Shown: positions 7,653 to 16,594, counted from the stretch's first letter. The stretch: 41,422 nt of DNA from an uncultured Ruminococcus sp. (GCA_902792105.1 CADAYK010000009.1:1-41422); one strand, 5' to 3'. The notes: generated by a model from the sequence alone, not told the origin. Made by a program: numbers and translations.

Positions 7653-7705
7653 CACTCTAAGGCTTTTGGCGGCACAGCCGCCGGTGAGTGTTCCGTAAAA
7701 TTTTT
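7651..7705 (+). terminator. Two-tier hairpin with trailing T run
   Basis: An inner perfect hairpin GGCGGC-ACA-GCCGCC (7668-7682) is enclosed by an outer 7-bp stem AACACTC (7651-7657) with GAGTGTT (7686-7692). The sequence goes on to CCGTAAAATTTTTT. It could terminate the MecA-like transcript or a short RNA from the gap; the T run starts some bases after the stem, so efficiency is uncertain. Confidence 0.6.
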
Positions 7706-7730
7706 TATAAAAAGTATGTTTGACTAATAT

Positions 7731-7756
7731 AAAAGGGCTTGCACAGCGGCAAGCCC
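7731..7756 (-). terminator. Terminator of the aminotransferase-trpS-glycosyltransferase operon
   Basis: On the minus strand GGGCTTGC (7756-7749), a 6-base loop, GCAAGCCC (7742-7735), then TTTT. It lies 8 bases after the glycosyltransferase stop. Confidence 0.9.
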
Positions 7757-7763
7757 CGTAGTT

Positions 7764-8975
7764 TTATTTTTGCGAATGTAAAAGTTTTAAGGGTTCTTTT
7801 TTGTCGAGCACGACTTCCCTTACAAAAAGATAGGTTACATAGCAGTAAACACCGATATAAATAATTGACGTCTGACCGACGGTGATCGCTTCGTAGTTTT
7901 CAAAAATGTAATAGCCGTATCCGCGCAGACTTATAAGGTTACACAATATGGCAACTATGTAATGCTTGCGAACGGCAATTACGTATACGATCAAAAGAAC
8001 GTCCAGCAAATAGCTGTATCTTTCGTGCATGGACGAAAGGAACATATTACAGGTGAACACCGACCAAATTCCCGTGAGCAGGAAGTTTTCGCGGTTGGTC
8101 AGATCGGGCTTTTTGTAAAGCAGAAGCACAAGACCGCCCAAGAGCACCGCTATGGCGAAATAAATTGTAAAGTCGCGCAAAAGGTCATAGGGCGCGCGTT
8201 TTGTGCCGTCGGAGAAAAACGCGTAGATGTTCGGGAAGTTCATTTGAAGCTGCTTTCCTTCGTCGGTCTGACCTAAGTAAATCTTGAAGATGTCAAAGAA
8301 CGGTCTGCCGCAGAAAATAGCGGGCAGGCACAGAACTATGTCGGTCAGGGGGATAAGCAGAAAATGCAGTATTGAACACTTGCGCGTTGTCGCGTAATAA
8401 TAAAGGAAAAGCGGAACTATAAAAATCATTTGCAGCTTGAACGCAAACGCGAGTCCGAGCATAATAAACGCCGGAATATGCTTTTCTTTGTTGATGAAGT
8501 AGATCGCAAACAGGATAAAGGCGGTGTAAATTCCGTCGCATTGTCCCCAAAAAGCGGAGTTGAAAATAACCGTCAGCGAGCACAGCACCATTGAATAGGT
8601 TACAACCGAAGAAAAGCCGAAGAATTTTTCATCTCTGAACTGCGCGACAAGCAGCGCGGCGCTGAATGCCAGAACATAGTCAAACACAAGCGAGATTATC
8701 TTGTAGGCAATGACTGCGTCCAAATTAAAACGGGTTAGAATAAAAATGATGATCTGGTAGGGAATGTTATAATTTCCCACCTGATGTGCCAGTCCTTCGA
8801 TCCCCTGCTGAGAAATTGCTATCCACCAGCTGTTGAGATAGCGGAGGAAGTCGTCGCTTTTATAGTTCATACCCTGAAATCTTAAAAGCATTGAAATAAC
8901 CGTAATGAAGATAAACAGGGTTATGAACAGGTGTTTGCGGATAAAGTCAAAGAATTTTTGCTCAGGTTTCGTCAT
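7764..8975 (-). CDS. GT-C type integral membrane glycosyltransferase
   Basis: 403-residue polytopic protein with roughly 10-11 hydrophobic segments. An acidic pair in the first external loop (NYKSDDFLRYL, D41/D42) and the MHERYSYLLD segment near the C-terminus are typical of GT-C enzymes that use polyprenyl-phosphate sugars outside the membrane. Substrate unknown. Its ATG overlaps the trpS stop (ATGA-type, 4 bases), so it is translated from the trpS message, although trpS and this gene have no obvious functional link. It is the last gene before a strong terminator. An alternative reading as a mannosyltransferase is possible but not supported by anything specific. Confidence 0.75.
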   Translation of the reverse strand: MTKPEQKFFDFIRKHLFITLFIFITVISMLLRFQGMNYKSDDFLRYLNSWWIAISQQGIEGLAHQVGNYNIPYQIIIFILTRFNLDAVIAYKIISLVFDYVLAFSAALLVAQFRDEKFFGFSSVVTYSMVLCSLTVIFNSAFWGQCDGIYTAFILFAIYFINKEKHIPAFIMLGLAFAFKLQMIFIVPLFLYYYATTRKCSILHFLLIPLTDIVLCLPAIFCGRPFFDIFKIYLGQTDEGKQLQMNFPNIYAFFSDGTKRAPYDLLRDFTIYFAIAVLLGGLVLLLYKKPDLTNRENFLLTGIWSVFTCNMFLSSMHERYSYLLDVLLIVYVIAVRKHYIVAILCNLISLRGYGYYIFENYEAITVGQTSIIYIGVYCYVTYLFVREVVLDKKEPLKLLHSQK

Positions 8976-9973
8976 CTTATAAACCCTACCTTTTTCATTA
9001 CTTTACCCATGGTGCGGCTGCTTATTTTAAGCGCGATCTCGTCAGCCTTGCGGTAACATTCCTCAAGATACGCCTTGTCGGCGATCAGTTTTTCATAACG
9101 CTCGCGAATCGGACGGAGCTCTTCAATAACGGCTTCGCCTACAGCTGACTTAAAGTCGCCGTAGCCCTTGCCCGCAAATTCGTTTTCTATTTCCTCGAAT
9201 GTCTTGCCGGTAACAGCGCCGTAAATCGTCATAAGGTTGTTGACGCCGTCCTTGCCCTCGGCATAGCGCACGCACGCGTCGCTGTCGGTGACCGCGCGCT
9301 TGAATTTTTTCATGATAACCTCGGGTGAATCAAGAAGGTGAACGCAGCCGTTAACGTTTTCGTCTGATTTGCTCATCTTGTTAAGCGGATTTTGCAGGCT
9401 CATAACTCTTGCGCCGTTTTTGGGGATAAAACCTTCGGGGATCTTAAACACATTGCCGTACAAGCCGTTGAAGCGCTTGGCTATGTCGCAGGTCAGTTCA
9501 ATGTGCTGCTTTTGATCCGCGCCTACGGGTACTTTGTCGGTTTGATAAAGCAAAATGTCGCCTGCCATAAGAGACGGGTAGGTGAAAAGTCCCGCGTTGA
9601 TGTTGTCGGCATGCTTGGCGCTTTTGTCCTTGAACTGCGTCATTCTTGAAAGCTCGCCGAACTGGGTATAGCAGTTAAGCACCCATGCCATTTCAGCGTG
9701 TGTGTGAACGTGGCTTTGAATAAAGAATATGCTTTTTTCAACGTCGATTCCGCATGCCATAATTGAGGCGTAAGCGTCAATTATGTTCTTGCGCATCTGC
9801 GCGGGATTTTGACGCACGGTAATTGTATGAAGGTCGGCAAGCGCGTAAATGCAGTTGTACTCATCCTGCATTTTAACCCAGTTGCGCACTGCTCCAAGGT
9901 AGTTGCCGAGGGTTATTGTACCGCTGGGCTGAATCGCGCTGAAAACAATCTGTTTTTTCTGTTCGTTTTCCAT
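8972..9973 (-). CDS. trpS: Tryptophan--tRNA ligase
   Basis: Class I aminoacyl-tRNA synthetase, 333 residues, charging tRNA-Trp. Visible signatures are the N-terminal IQPSGTITLGNYLGA (HIGH-type region, 14-28), the SQFGELxR-like TQFGELSRMTQFKDKS, GADQKQHIEL, and the KMSKSDEN loop. Full length for the family. GGAGGATAT precedes the ATG at 9973. It begins 18 bases after the upstream aminotransferase gene ends and overlaps the downstream glycosyltransferase gene by 4 bases. No T-box leader is seen because the gene is internal in the operon. Confidence 0.97.
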   Translation of the reverse strand: MENEQKKQIVFSAIQPSGTITLGNYLGAVRNWVKMQDEYNCIYALADLHTITVRQNPAQMRKNIIDAYASIMACGIDVEKSIFFIQSHVHTHAEMAWVLNCYTQFGELSRMTQFKDKSAKHADNINAGLFTYPSLMAGDILLYQTDKVPVGADQKQHIELTCDIAKRFNGLYGNVFKIPEGFIPKNGARVMSLQNPLNKMSKSDENVNGCVHLLDSPEVIMKKFKRAVTDSDACVRYAEGKDGVNNLMTIYGAVTGKTFEEIENEFAGKGYGDFKSAVGEAVIEELRPIRERYEKLIADKAYLEECYRKADEIALKISSRTMGKVMKKVGFIR

Positions 9974-9991
9974 GTTGATATCCTCCGGTTA

Positions 9992-11173
9992 TTATTTATT
10001 GGCGAGCTCGCCCAATATCTTGATACCCTTTTCAAGCTGTTCGTCGGTCGGGGTAGAAAAGTTTATGCGGAAGCTGTGACATTCTTCGGCTTCGTCGGTC
10101 AAAAACGCGTTACCGGGAACTACGCACACCTTGTTGAGCACCGCGGTTTTGCAGAACGCGGGCATATCAACGTCCTTGGGAAGATCACACCAAATAAACA
10201 GTCCGCCGTCAATGCGGTTGTAGGTGATCGCCGGAGCGCAGTACTTGTCAAGAAGGCGCATACAGAAGTTTGCTTTTTGACTGTAGATTTCTCTCAGCCT
10301 TTGAAGATGTTCGTCAAAGTTATATTTTGTTATGAATTCGTCGCAAACAACCTGTGACCAGATGTTTGTGTGAACATCGTTGCCCTGCTTGCAAACAACA
10401 AGCTTTTGAAAAACAGGCTTGGGAGCAATTGCGTAGGCAACTCTCATGCCGGGCGAGATAACCTTTGAAAATGAACCGGCGTAAATTACAATTCCGTCGG
10501 TGTCCATGCTCTTGATGTTGGGCAAAAACTCTCCGCTGTATCTCAAGTCGCCGTAGGGGTTGTCCTCAATGATGAGCACTCCGTACTTTCGCGCAAGCTC
10601 ATAAACCTTTCTGCGCTTTTCAAGGCTCATTGTCACGCCCGAAGGATTCTGAAAATTCGGAATTGTGTAAATAAGCTTGGCGTTGGGGTTTGCCTTGAGC
10701 TTTTCCTCAAGCTCGACGGTGTTCATGCCGTCGCTGTCAACGGTAACGCCGACAAGCTTCGCGTTGTAGCTGCGGAAGGTGTTGAGCGAGCCGATAAACG
10801 AAGGTGCTTCGCAAATTACGACCTCTCCCTCGTTAACAAGCGCCTTTGTGCATAAATCCATAATCTGCTGTGCGCCTGTTGTAATAAGAATATCGTCGTT
10901 GTCGCTGCCTGTGTTGTGATTTTTTTTCATGTATTCCTTCAGGTGGTCGCGCAGAGGAGTGTATCCCTCGGTTACGCTGTACTGTAAAACCGAAATCGGG
11001 TTTTCCGCAAGCACTCTTGCCGAGATCTCGGCAATTTCTTTTGCCGGAAAAGCGTCGGGGGAGGGGTTGCCTGCCGAGAGCGAAATCACTTCCGGATCAG
11101 CCGCGTACTTAAAAATTTCTCGAATCGCGCTGGGTTTTAAATTAGATACTCTGTCGGAAAACTTGTATTCCAT
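9992..11173 (-). CDS. PLP-dependent class I aminotransferase (2-aminoadipate/MocR-fold type)
   Basis: 393-residue fold-type I aminotransferase related to LysN and the C-terminal half of MocR regulators; here no DNA-binding domain is attached. The pyridoxal lysine is K237 in GSFSKVISPGMR, the ring-contact aspartate is D204 in IIEDNPYGD, and the conserved arginine is in HSFRINFS near the C-terminus. It probably transaminates an aromatic, branched or aliphatic amino acid; specificity cannot be read. Start: GAGGA lies properly before the ATG at 11173, while an ATG at 11179 overlaps the ribosome site. It is the first gene of a three-gene operon with trpS. Confidence 0.9.
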   Translation of the reverse strand: MEYKFSDRVSNLKPSAIREIFKYAADPEVISLSAGNPSPDAFPAKEIAEISARVLAENPISVLQYSVTEGYTPLRDHLKEYMKKNHNTGSDNDDILITTGAQQIMDLCTKALVNEGEVVICEAPSFIGSLNTFRSYNAKLVGVTVDSDGMNTVELEEKLKANPNAKLIYTIPNFQNPSGVTMSLEKRRKVYELARKYGVLIIEDNPYGDLRYSGEFLPNIKSMDTDGIVIYAGSFSKVISPGMRVAYAIAPKPVFQKLVVCKQGNDVHTNIWSQVVCDEFITKYNFDEHLQRLREIYSQKANFCMRLLDKYCAPAITYNRIDGGLFIWCDLPKDVDMPAFCKTAVLNKVCVVPGNAFLTDEAEECHSFRINFSTPTDEQLEKGIKILGELANK

Positions 11174-11220
11174 TTTCATTCCTCGCTTTATATACTGATT
11201 TGCTTAAACATACACCACTT

Positions 11221-11249
11221 ATTTTACCATAAATCAACTTAATGTTCAA
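11221..11249 (-). promoter_or_regulatory. Promoter of the aminotransferase-trpS operon
   Basis: Minus strand: TTGAAC (11249-11244), a 17-bp spacer, TAAAAT (11226-11221). It is about 48 bases upstream of the start codon. Confidence 0.7.
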
Positions 11250-11310
11250 GCTCGTTTTTATATAAATTATATACAGCCGTAAAATTACGATATAATACGG
11301 CCGAACGGTG

Positions 11311-11345
11311 TTTTGCGCAACGCAAAAGGCGTGCAATGCACGCCT
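11311..11345 (-). terminator. Adjoining hairpins downstream of lysC
   Basis: Minus strand: AGGCGTGC-ATT-GCACGCCT (11345-11327) followed by TTTT, which is also the far arm of a second hairpin, CGCAAAA-TTG-TTTTGCG pairing (11311-11327). This is a plausible terminator for the PBP-hom-lysC unit, although it lies ~165 bases after the lysC stop. Nothing else was found in 11346-11510, and no convincing gene lies in the whole 11174-11510 gap. Confidence 0.6.
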
Positions 11346-11510
11346 CTGCTGTATTGTATCTGTTTGTATAGATAAGACAAAACATTAAAAAGGAAAGCAA
11401 ACAAGCAAAACGCAGTTCCTTTTGCCCTCGCAAGTTCGCATTTTTCTATTCTGTCCCGCGAAATGCCGGCATCTTCAATCTAACCGACATCAAGTACGCG
11501 AAGTGAAAGA

Positions 11511-12719
11511 TTAATCGAAGAACTTGTTGTGGATAGCTTTAACAGCCTTGTCGGCATCAGAGGCATCAATAAGAACCGAAATCTTGATTTCGCTGGTGCT
11601 GATCATGCGGATGTTGATTTGAGCGTCATACAAAGCCTCAAACATCTTGGTGGCAACGCCCGAATGACTTTCCATGCCGGCGCCGACGATTGAAATTTTT
11701 GCAACGTCGTCGTCATAAAGAACAGCCTTTGCGCCGAGGGTGTTAACCATATAATCCTCAATTGCCTCGACAGCTTCCTTGCCTCTTGACTTGGGAACAG
11801 TGAAGCTGATGTCCTTTTTGTCGTCGCGTCCGATTGACTGCAAAATGATGTCAATGTTAATTTTCTTTTTGGAAAGCTTAGAAAACATTTTGAACGCGAG
11901 TCCCGGGTAGTTGGGAACTCCGATTACTGAAATTCTCGCAATATCTGTATCCTTGGCAACGCCGCTGATTAACATTTTTTCCATTTTTGGTTTCTCCTTT
12001 ACTATTGTACCCGGTGCGTGTGTCAGTGAAGAAAGCACCTCAAGCTCAATTCCGTATTTTTTTGCCATTTCAACCGAACGGTTGTTCAAAACCTGCGCGC
12101 CCAGAGTTGCAAGCTCAAGCATTTCGTCATATGAAATTTCCTTAAGCTTTCTGGCTGTTTCAACCTTGCGCGGATCTGCGGTGTAAACACCCTCAACATC
12201 GGTGTAAATCTGGCAAAGGTCTGCGTGCATCGCCGCGGCAATTGCAACGGCGCTGGTGTCGGAGCCGCCGCGTCCGAGCGTTGTAATGTCGCCGTAACGG
12301 GAAATTCCCTGGAACCCGGCTACAACTACGATGTTTTTCTGGTCAAGCTCATCCTGAATTCTTGAAGTGTCAACGCGCTTGATCCTTGCCGTGGTGTGAG
12401 CCGACGAGGTTTCAAAGCCCGCCTGCCAGCCAAGCAGTGAAGTCGCGTGGTAACCCAACTTTTCAATAGCCATCGCAAGCAGCGAAATCGAAATTTGCTC
12501 GCCTGCCGCCAAAAGCATATCCCTTTCACGGCGTGAAGCGTCGGGGTTGATTTCCATTTGCTTTTCGATGAGGTCGTCGGTTGTGTCGCCCTGAGCTGAA
12601 ACAACAACCACAACGTCGTTGCCCTTAGCGTAAGTGTCTGTTACGATTTTTGCAACGTTCATTACGCGTTCGGCGTCGGCAACAGAACTGCCGCCGAATT
12701 TTTGAACTATCAAACTCAT
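11511..12719 (-). CDS. lysC: Aspartate kinase
   Basis: First enzyme of the aspartate pathway (Asp to aspartyl phosphate, toward Lys, Thr, Met), 402 residues. It has the kinase signature KFGGSS (7-12), the ATP-site TLGRGGSDTSA, and two C-terminal ACT domains (about 262-402; the first contains the DIxRISVIG segment and the second the VAKISIVGAGMESHSGVA segment) that bind the feedback amino acid. Single-function enzyme, not fused to a dehydrogenase. AGGGAG precedes the ATG at 12719. It lies 91 bases downstream of hom, with which it is probably co-transcribed; the gap holds a hairpin. No lysine riboswitch was recognised. Confidence 0.96.
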   Translation of the reverse strand: MSLIVQKFGGSSVADAERVMNVAKIVTDTYAKGNDVVVVVSAQGDTTDDLIEKQMEINPDASRRERDMLLAAGEQISISLLAMAIEKLGYHATSLLGWQAGFETSSAHTTARIKRVDTSRIQDELDQKNIVVVAGFQGISRYGDITTLGRGGSDTSAVAIAAAMHADLCQIYTDVEGVYTADPRKVETARKLKEISYDEMLELATLGAQVLNNRSVEMAKKYGIELEVLSSLTHAPGTIVKEKPKMEKMLISGVAKDTDIARISVIGVPNYPGLAFKMFSKLSKKKINIDIILQSIGRDDKKDISFTVPKSRGKEAVEAIEDYMVNTLGAKAVLYDDDVAKISIVGAGMESHSGVATKMFEALYDAQINIRMISTSEIKISVLIDASDADKAVKAIHNKFFD

Positions 12720-12759
12720 AAATATTATACTCCCTTTTTATGATTACTGCCATAGTACA

Positions 12760-12782
12760 GGGAGACCACAAGGATCTCCCTT
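12760..12782 (-). promoter_or_regulatory. Hairpin between hom and lysC
   Basis: TCTCCCT and AGGGAGA form a 7-bp stem (12760-12766 with 12776-12782) around 9 bases. No T run follows on the minus strand, so it is not an intrinsic terminator; it may stabilise or process the hom-lysC message. The lysC ribosome site AGGGAG could compete for the same CTCCCT arm, which would make it a translational switch; this is inference. Confidence 0.4.
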
Positions 12783-12810
12783 GTAAAGCCGTTGTTTGTT
12801 TTGTTGTAAA

Positions 12811-14040
12811 TTACAGATCGCCGATACGGATCGAAGAAAGGATCTCAATGCCCTGAGATTTGAGCTTATCGGCTTTTTCAAGGAATTCGCCGTAGCTCAT
12901 TTTTCCCGTGAGCATAGCGCCTCTTGCGTGACCGCCCGTGGTGATAGCCGTTACCTTGCCGAACAGAGCCTCTGCCTTTTCAACGGCGTCGGTACCCTTA
13001 AAGCGAAGATACATTGCGCATACCGAATCCTTGTAGTCAATAATGTTTTCGCCTGTGCCGTCCGCCCAGAAGATGTGGCGTCTTGCCTTAAGATGGTGAC
13101 AACAGTCAACGATGTCGGCAACAACAGCCGAAGCGGTGGGAAGCTTGCCTGCGCCCTTGCCGTAGAACACAACGTCGTCGGTGCAGTCGCCCCTTACCAT
13201 AATTCCGTTAAACTCATTGTCAATGTTGGCAAGCTGGCTGCTGTTGGGAACAAGCATCGGTGCGGTGATAATGTCGATTTTGCCGCCGGCAAGCTTTTTG
13301 ACCTTGCCGATCAGCTTAATAACATATCCGAACTTTTCCGCGTATTTAACATCTTCAAGAGTAATATCGGTGATTCCCTCGGTATGTACCGAATCGGGAT
13401 AAACGTGCTTGCCGTATGCAAGAGAAGCAAGAATGCAAATTTTGCGGCAGGCGTCGTGTCCCTCGATATCGGCGGCGGGATTTCTTTCGGCAAAGCCAAG
13501 ATCCTGCGCCAGCTTGAGCGCGTCCTCAAACTGCATACCGTCCTCTATCATTTTAGTCAAAATAAAGTTAGTTGTACCGTTTAAAATTCCGGCAACCTCG
13601 TTAACGTTGTTGGCGACAAGGCACTGGTTCATCGGGCGGATGATCGGAATACCGCCGCCTACGGAAGCTTCAAACAGGAAGTTTACATTTTCTTCCTTGG
13701 CAATCTCCAAAAGCTCCGCGCCGTGAGCTGCAACAAGCTCCTTATTTGAGGTCGCAACGCTTTTTCCTGCTTTAAGGCAGCGCTTAACGTAGTCGTAAGC
13801 CGGGTTAAGTCCGCCCATTACCTCAACAACAACCCTTATTTCGCGGTCGTTGATAATTTCGTCAAAATTCTTGGTAAATCTGTCGGCTATCGGACTGTCG
13901 GGAAATTCGCGAAGGTCAAGAACCTTTTTTATGTGAATTTCTTCGCCTAAACTTGCAAAAAGCTTTTGCTTATGGGTTAAAAGAATTTCCGTTACACCTG
14001 AGCCTACAACTCCGTGTCCCATAATTGCTACTGATACCAT
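12811..14040 (-). CDS. hom: Homoserine dehydrogenase
   Basis: NAD(P)-dependent reduction of aspartate semialdehyde to homoserine, on the Thr/Met branch; 409 residues. The Rossmann motif GHGVVGSG is at residues 8-15, followed by GGLNPAYDYVKRCLKAGKSV, SNKELVAAHG, ASVGGGIPIIRPM, LNGTTNFIL and the DIEGHDACRK catalytic region. A C-terminal ACT-like regulatory segment (about 330-409) is present but divergent. Start: the ATG at 14040 gives MVSVAIMGHG, the usual family start; an ATG at 14052 overlaps the AAAGGA ribosome site. It sits between the PBP gene (76 bases upstream) and lysC, forming a Thr/Met precursor pair. Confidence 0.95.
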   Translation of the reverse strand: MVSVAIMGHGVVGSGVTEILLTHKQKLFASLGEEIHIKKVLDLREFPDSPIADRFTKNFDEIINDREIRVVVEVMGGLNPAYDYVKRCLKAGKSVATSNKELVAAHGAELLEIAKEENVNFLFEASVGGGIPIIRPMNQCLVANNVNEVAGILNGTTNFILTKMIEDGMQFEDALKLAQDLGFAERNPAADIEGHDACRKICILASLAYGKHVYPDSVHTEGITDITLEDVKYAEKFGYVIKLIGKVKKLAGGKIDIITAPMLVPNSSQLANIDNEFNGIMVRGDCTDDVVFYGKGAGKLPTASAVVADIVDCCHHLKARRHIFWADGTGENIIDYKDSVCAMYLRFKGTDAVEKAEALFGKVTAITTGGHARGAMLTGKMSYGEFLEKADKLKSQGIEILSSIRIGDL

Positions 14041-14116
14041 TTCTAAAACCATCCTTTAAAGTGATCAGCGGTTAAATTTCTGTTGATTTGATCGATAACC
14101 GCGTTTTGTATTAAAA

Positions 14117-16594
14117 TTATTGAGAGCTTTCGGGGGTTATTTCGCTGCCGCCTCCGCCGGACTGCTGGTCGCCTCCGCCGGACTGTTCGCCGCCTCCGCC
14201 GGATTGTTCGCCGCCTCCGCCATCGCTTTGCTGGTCGCCTCCGCCGGACTGTTCGCCGCCGCCGCCATCGCTTTGCTGGTCGCCTCCGCCGGATTGCTCG
14301 CCGCCGCCGCTTTGCTGCGGTGTTTCGCTTGCCTGCGAGCTTTGGTCGCCTCCTGCCCATGAGGACTGGTCGCTGTAGTCGTAATCTGCCGCGCCGGTGT
14401 AGCTTTGGTCGCTGCCGAACGAATAATCTCCGTAATACGGATCACCGAAGCCCGGCATATTGTCGTCGGTATAATATCCTATATATTTTCCCGAAACGTT
14501 TTCGGTAGAGATGATAAGTCCCGTAATGGGGTTGTAGGTTGCCGCCTTGACATTTGACGAAAGGTTATATTCCTTTTGCTCGCGGTCTTTAAGGTATTCG
14601 CCCATGACCTTGGCAAAGAACTTTGCCGAGCGCGTGGTGTCGGAAATCGTGTGCGGGCTGTCAAAGCCTGTCCAGGTCGCCATTACTCCGTAAGGCGATA
14701 ATCCGCAGAACCATGAGTCTTTGTCGTCGTTGGTCGTACCGGTTTTGCCGACAATGTCCCAGCCCGAAATCTGCGCGTAAGCAGCGTTGGTGTGCTGGCT
14801 GTTGGTAACGTTGTAGTGTAAAAGTCTGTTCATTATCGCGGCTGTTTCCTCGGAATAAGCCTTCTTCGGAATGGCGTCGCGGTTGTCGATTATGGTGTTG
14901 TCCTCGGAATCTGTTACATAATAATAGGTATAGGGCTTGTAGTAAAGACCGCCGTTGCCCATGTAGGTGAAGCCCGCCGCCATTTCGCGCACGGTAACAC
15001 CGCCGTTCATACCGCCGATAGAAAGCGAACCGATTTGATACTGGTCGCTTTCCTCAAGGTGGGTGAAGCCCATTTTGGTTACAGCCTGTTCATAAGCCGC
15101 CGAGGGACCGCCGATCATCTGCAAAACCTGAACCGCGGTTGCGTTCGAGGAATACTCGATAGCGTCCGGAAGAAGCATATTGCCGAAGTACGAACCGTAG
15201 GCGTTGCTCGGTCCGGCGGTGTAGGTGTCAGTTGATTCGTTGTATTCGTATTTTTCAATAGGTTCATCAAGCACGGTTGACGAGAAATAAAGCTGCTTGC
15301 TGTCAATACCCATGGGGTAGACGAACACCGGTTTTATTGAAGAACCGGGCTGCAGCGCCGAGTGAGTTGCTCTGTCCCACGCGAGGTCGGTGGTTTTTCT
15401 TAGCGAGCTGCCGACGGTGGCGATAACTCTGCCGTCAAAGCCCATCATAACCGAACCGATCTGAAGCTCGGGGTCGCCCGATTTGTCAAGGCTCAGCGCG
15501 GCTTCCTCGATGTAGTTTTGCATTTTTTCGTCGATGGCGCAGTAAATTTTCAGACCTTCGGTGTAAATCTTTTCGCTTGCGGCGCCGTCGCTGATGTTGT
15601 AGTAATCGGCGAGGTCGCGTCTGAGGTCAAAGAACATCTGGTCGTAATACCAGTTCTGTACATAATCGCTGTCGTCCTCGTCGTCCTCTTCGCTGATGTT
15701 TTTGTAGCCGACAAACTTCATTTTTGCCGATTCCTGCTTGGCTTTGTTGTACTCCGCACCGTTGATTTTGCCCTGGTCGTACATTTCCTTAAGAATGATC
15801 TCGCGGCGAAGCTTGTTTTGGTCGGGGTACAAAAGCGGATTCCAACGCGAGGGGTTCTGGGTGATTCCGGCAATTGCAGCGCATTCCGAAAGCGAACAGT
15901 TGCGAATGCTCTTGTCAAAGTAAAGCTGCGCCGCCGCTTCAACGCCCTGGCAGTTGTTACCGAAGTTTACAACGTTTAGGTACGCTTCAAGGATCTGATC
16001 CTTGGTGTATTCCTGCTCAAGCTTGAGCGCCTTGCAGATCTCGCGCAGCTTACGGGTAATTGAAACCTCGTTGTCATCGGTAATGTTTTTGATCAGCTGC
16101 TGGGTAATTGTCGAGCCGCCGTAGGAGTCTCCGCCGGTGGCGAGAGTTCCTATTGCCGACAGTGTACGCGTCCAGTCAACGCCGTTGTGCTCGTAAAAAC
16201 GCTTGTCCTCAATGGAAATAATGGCTTCCTTCATTGCCTGAGGAATGTCGTTGTTGTTTACCCAAATACGGTTTTCGGTGCTGTAGAGCTTTTGGCGCTC
16301 AACAAATTCACCCGAATCGCCGTCCTTTACAAAAATACGGCTTGTCTGGTTCATGGATTTTGCTTTAAGGTCAATTCCCGTAGGCTCTGACGCCAGCGTG
16401 AATATATATATGGAAAGCGATACAAGGGTGATTATTCCGGTTATAAAAAGCACCGAGAAAATGGTTAAAAACAGCTTTCCTAATACCTTAAAGAATTTTT
16501 TGGCGCCGCTTTCCCTTTTCGGCGGCGTTACCACACCCGCTTCGGTAAGCTTGTCGGTGTAGTTGCTGATGTCTGTTTCACGTTTGTTTCGCAT
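14117..16594 (-). CDS. Class A penicillin-binding protein (PBP1A type)
   Basis: 825-residue bifunctional peptidoglycan synthase. Cytoplasmic tail, one membrane helix (~37-68), then a GT51 glycosyltransferase domain with EDKRFYEHNGVD (catalytic E129) and GGSTITQQLIKN (159-170). The transpeptidase domain has SSIK (S418-K421), SSN (482-484) and KTG (617-619). All active-site motifs are intact. The last ~65 residues are an extracellular Gly/Gln/Ser repeat tail (GGGDQQSDGGGGEQS units). AAGGAG sets the ATG at 16594. A tentative promoter TTGACG-17-TCTAAT lies near 16785-16760 on the minus strand. Downstream hom and lysC may be read through, as no terminator is visible in between. Confidence 0.96.
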   Translation of the reverse strand: MRNKRETDISNYTDKLTEAGVVTPPKRESGAKKFFKVLGKLFLTIFSVLFITGIITLVSLSIYIFTLASEPTGIDLKAKSMNQTSRIFVKDGDSGEFVERQKLYSTENRIWVNNNDIPQAMKEAIISIEDKRFYEHNGVDWTRTLSAIGTLATGGDSYGGSTITQQLIKNITDDNEVSITRKLREICKALKLEQEYTKDQILEAYLNVVNFGNNCQGVEAAAQLYFDKSIRNCSLSECAAIAGITQNPSRWNPLLYPDQNKLRREIILKEMYDQGKINGAEYNKAKQESAKMKFVGYKNISEEDDEDDSDYVQNWYYDQMFFDLRRDLADYYNISDGAASEKIYTEGLKIYCAIDEKMQNYIEEAALSLDKSGDPELQIGSVMMGFDGRVIATVGSSLRKTTDLAWDRATHSALQPGSSIKPVFVYPMGIDSKQLYFSSTVLDEPIEKYEYNESTDTYTAGPSNAYGSYFGNMLLPDAIEYSSNATAVQVLQMIGGPSAAYEQAVTKMGFTHLEESDQYQIGSLSIGGMNGGVTVREMAAGFTYMGNGGLYYKPYTYYYVTDSEDNTIIDNRDAIPKKAYSEETAAIMNRLLHYNVTNSQHTNAAYAQISGWDIVGKTGTTNDDKDSWFCGLSPYGVMATWTGFDSPHTISDTTRSAKFFAKVMGEYLKDREQKEYNLSSNVKAATYNPITGLIISTENVSGKYIGYYTDDNMPGFGDPYYGDYSFGSDQSYTGAADYDYSDQSSWAGGDQSSQASETPQQSGGGEQSGGGDQQSDGGGGEQSGGGDQQSDGGGGEQSGGGGEQSGGGDQQSGGGGSEITPESSQ
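14150..14313 (-). repeat. In-frame minisatellite coding the Gly/Gln/Ser tail of the PBP
   Basis: Repeated units of about 15-24 bases (GCCTCCGCCGGA..TGTTCGCC on the plus strand) encode GGGEQS and GGGDQQSD. All units are multiples of three, so copy-number change would lengthen or shorten the tail without breaking the frame. Confidence 0.85.

Noticed and set aside
7507..7698. Poly-lysine protein gene
   Set aside because: The frame is open, but contains no ATG, GTG or TTG before the lysine run and no ribosome site; kept only as a remark in the findings.
7490..7700. CRISPR array
   Set aside because: The repeats are too short (6-12 bp), contiguous and without unique spacers.
11239..11433. 64-codon minus-strand frame between the aminotransferase and lysC genes
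   Set aside because: It overlaps hairpins and the promoter of the aminotransferase gene, with no ribosome site and no recognisable domain.
11460..12810. Lysine or threonine riboswitch for lysC/hom
   Set aside because: The hom-lysC gap is only 91 bases with one simple hairpin, too short for a lysine riboswitch, and the region before hom shows no leader peptide or terminator/antiterminator pair.
14120..14362. Alanine/glycine-repeat protein on the plus strand
   Set aside because: It is the complementary reading of the repeat tail of the PBP gene, with no ribosome site.
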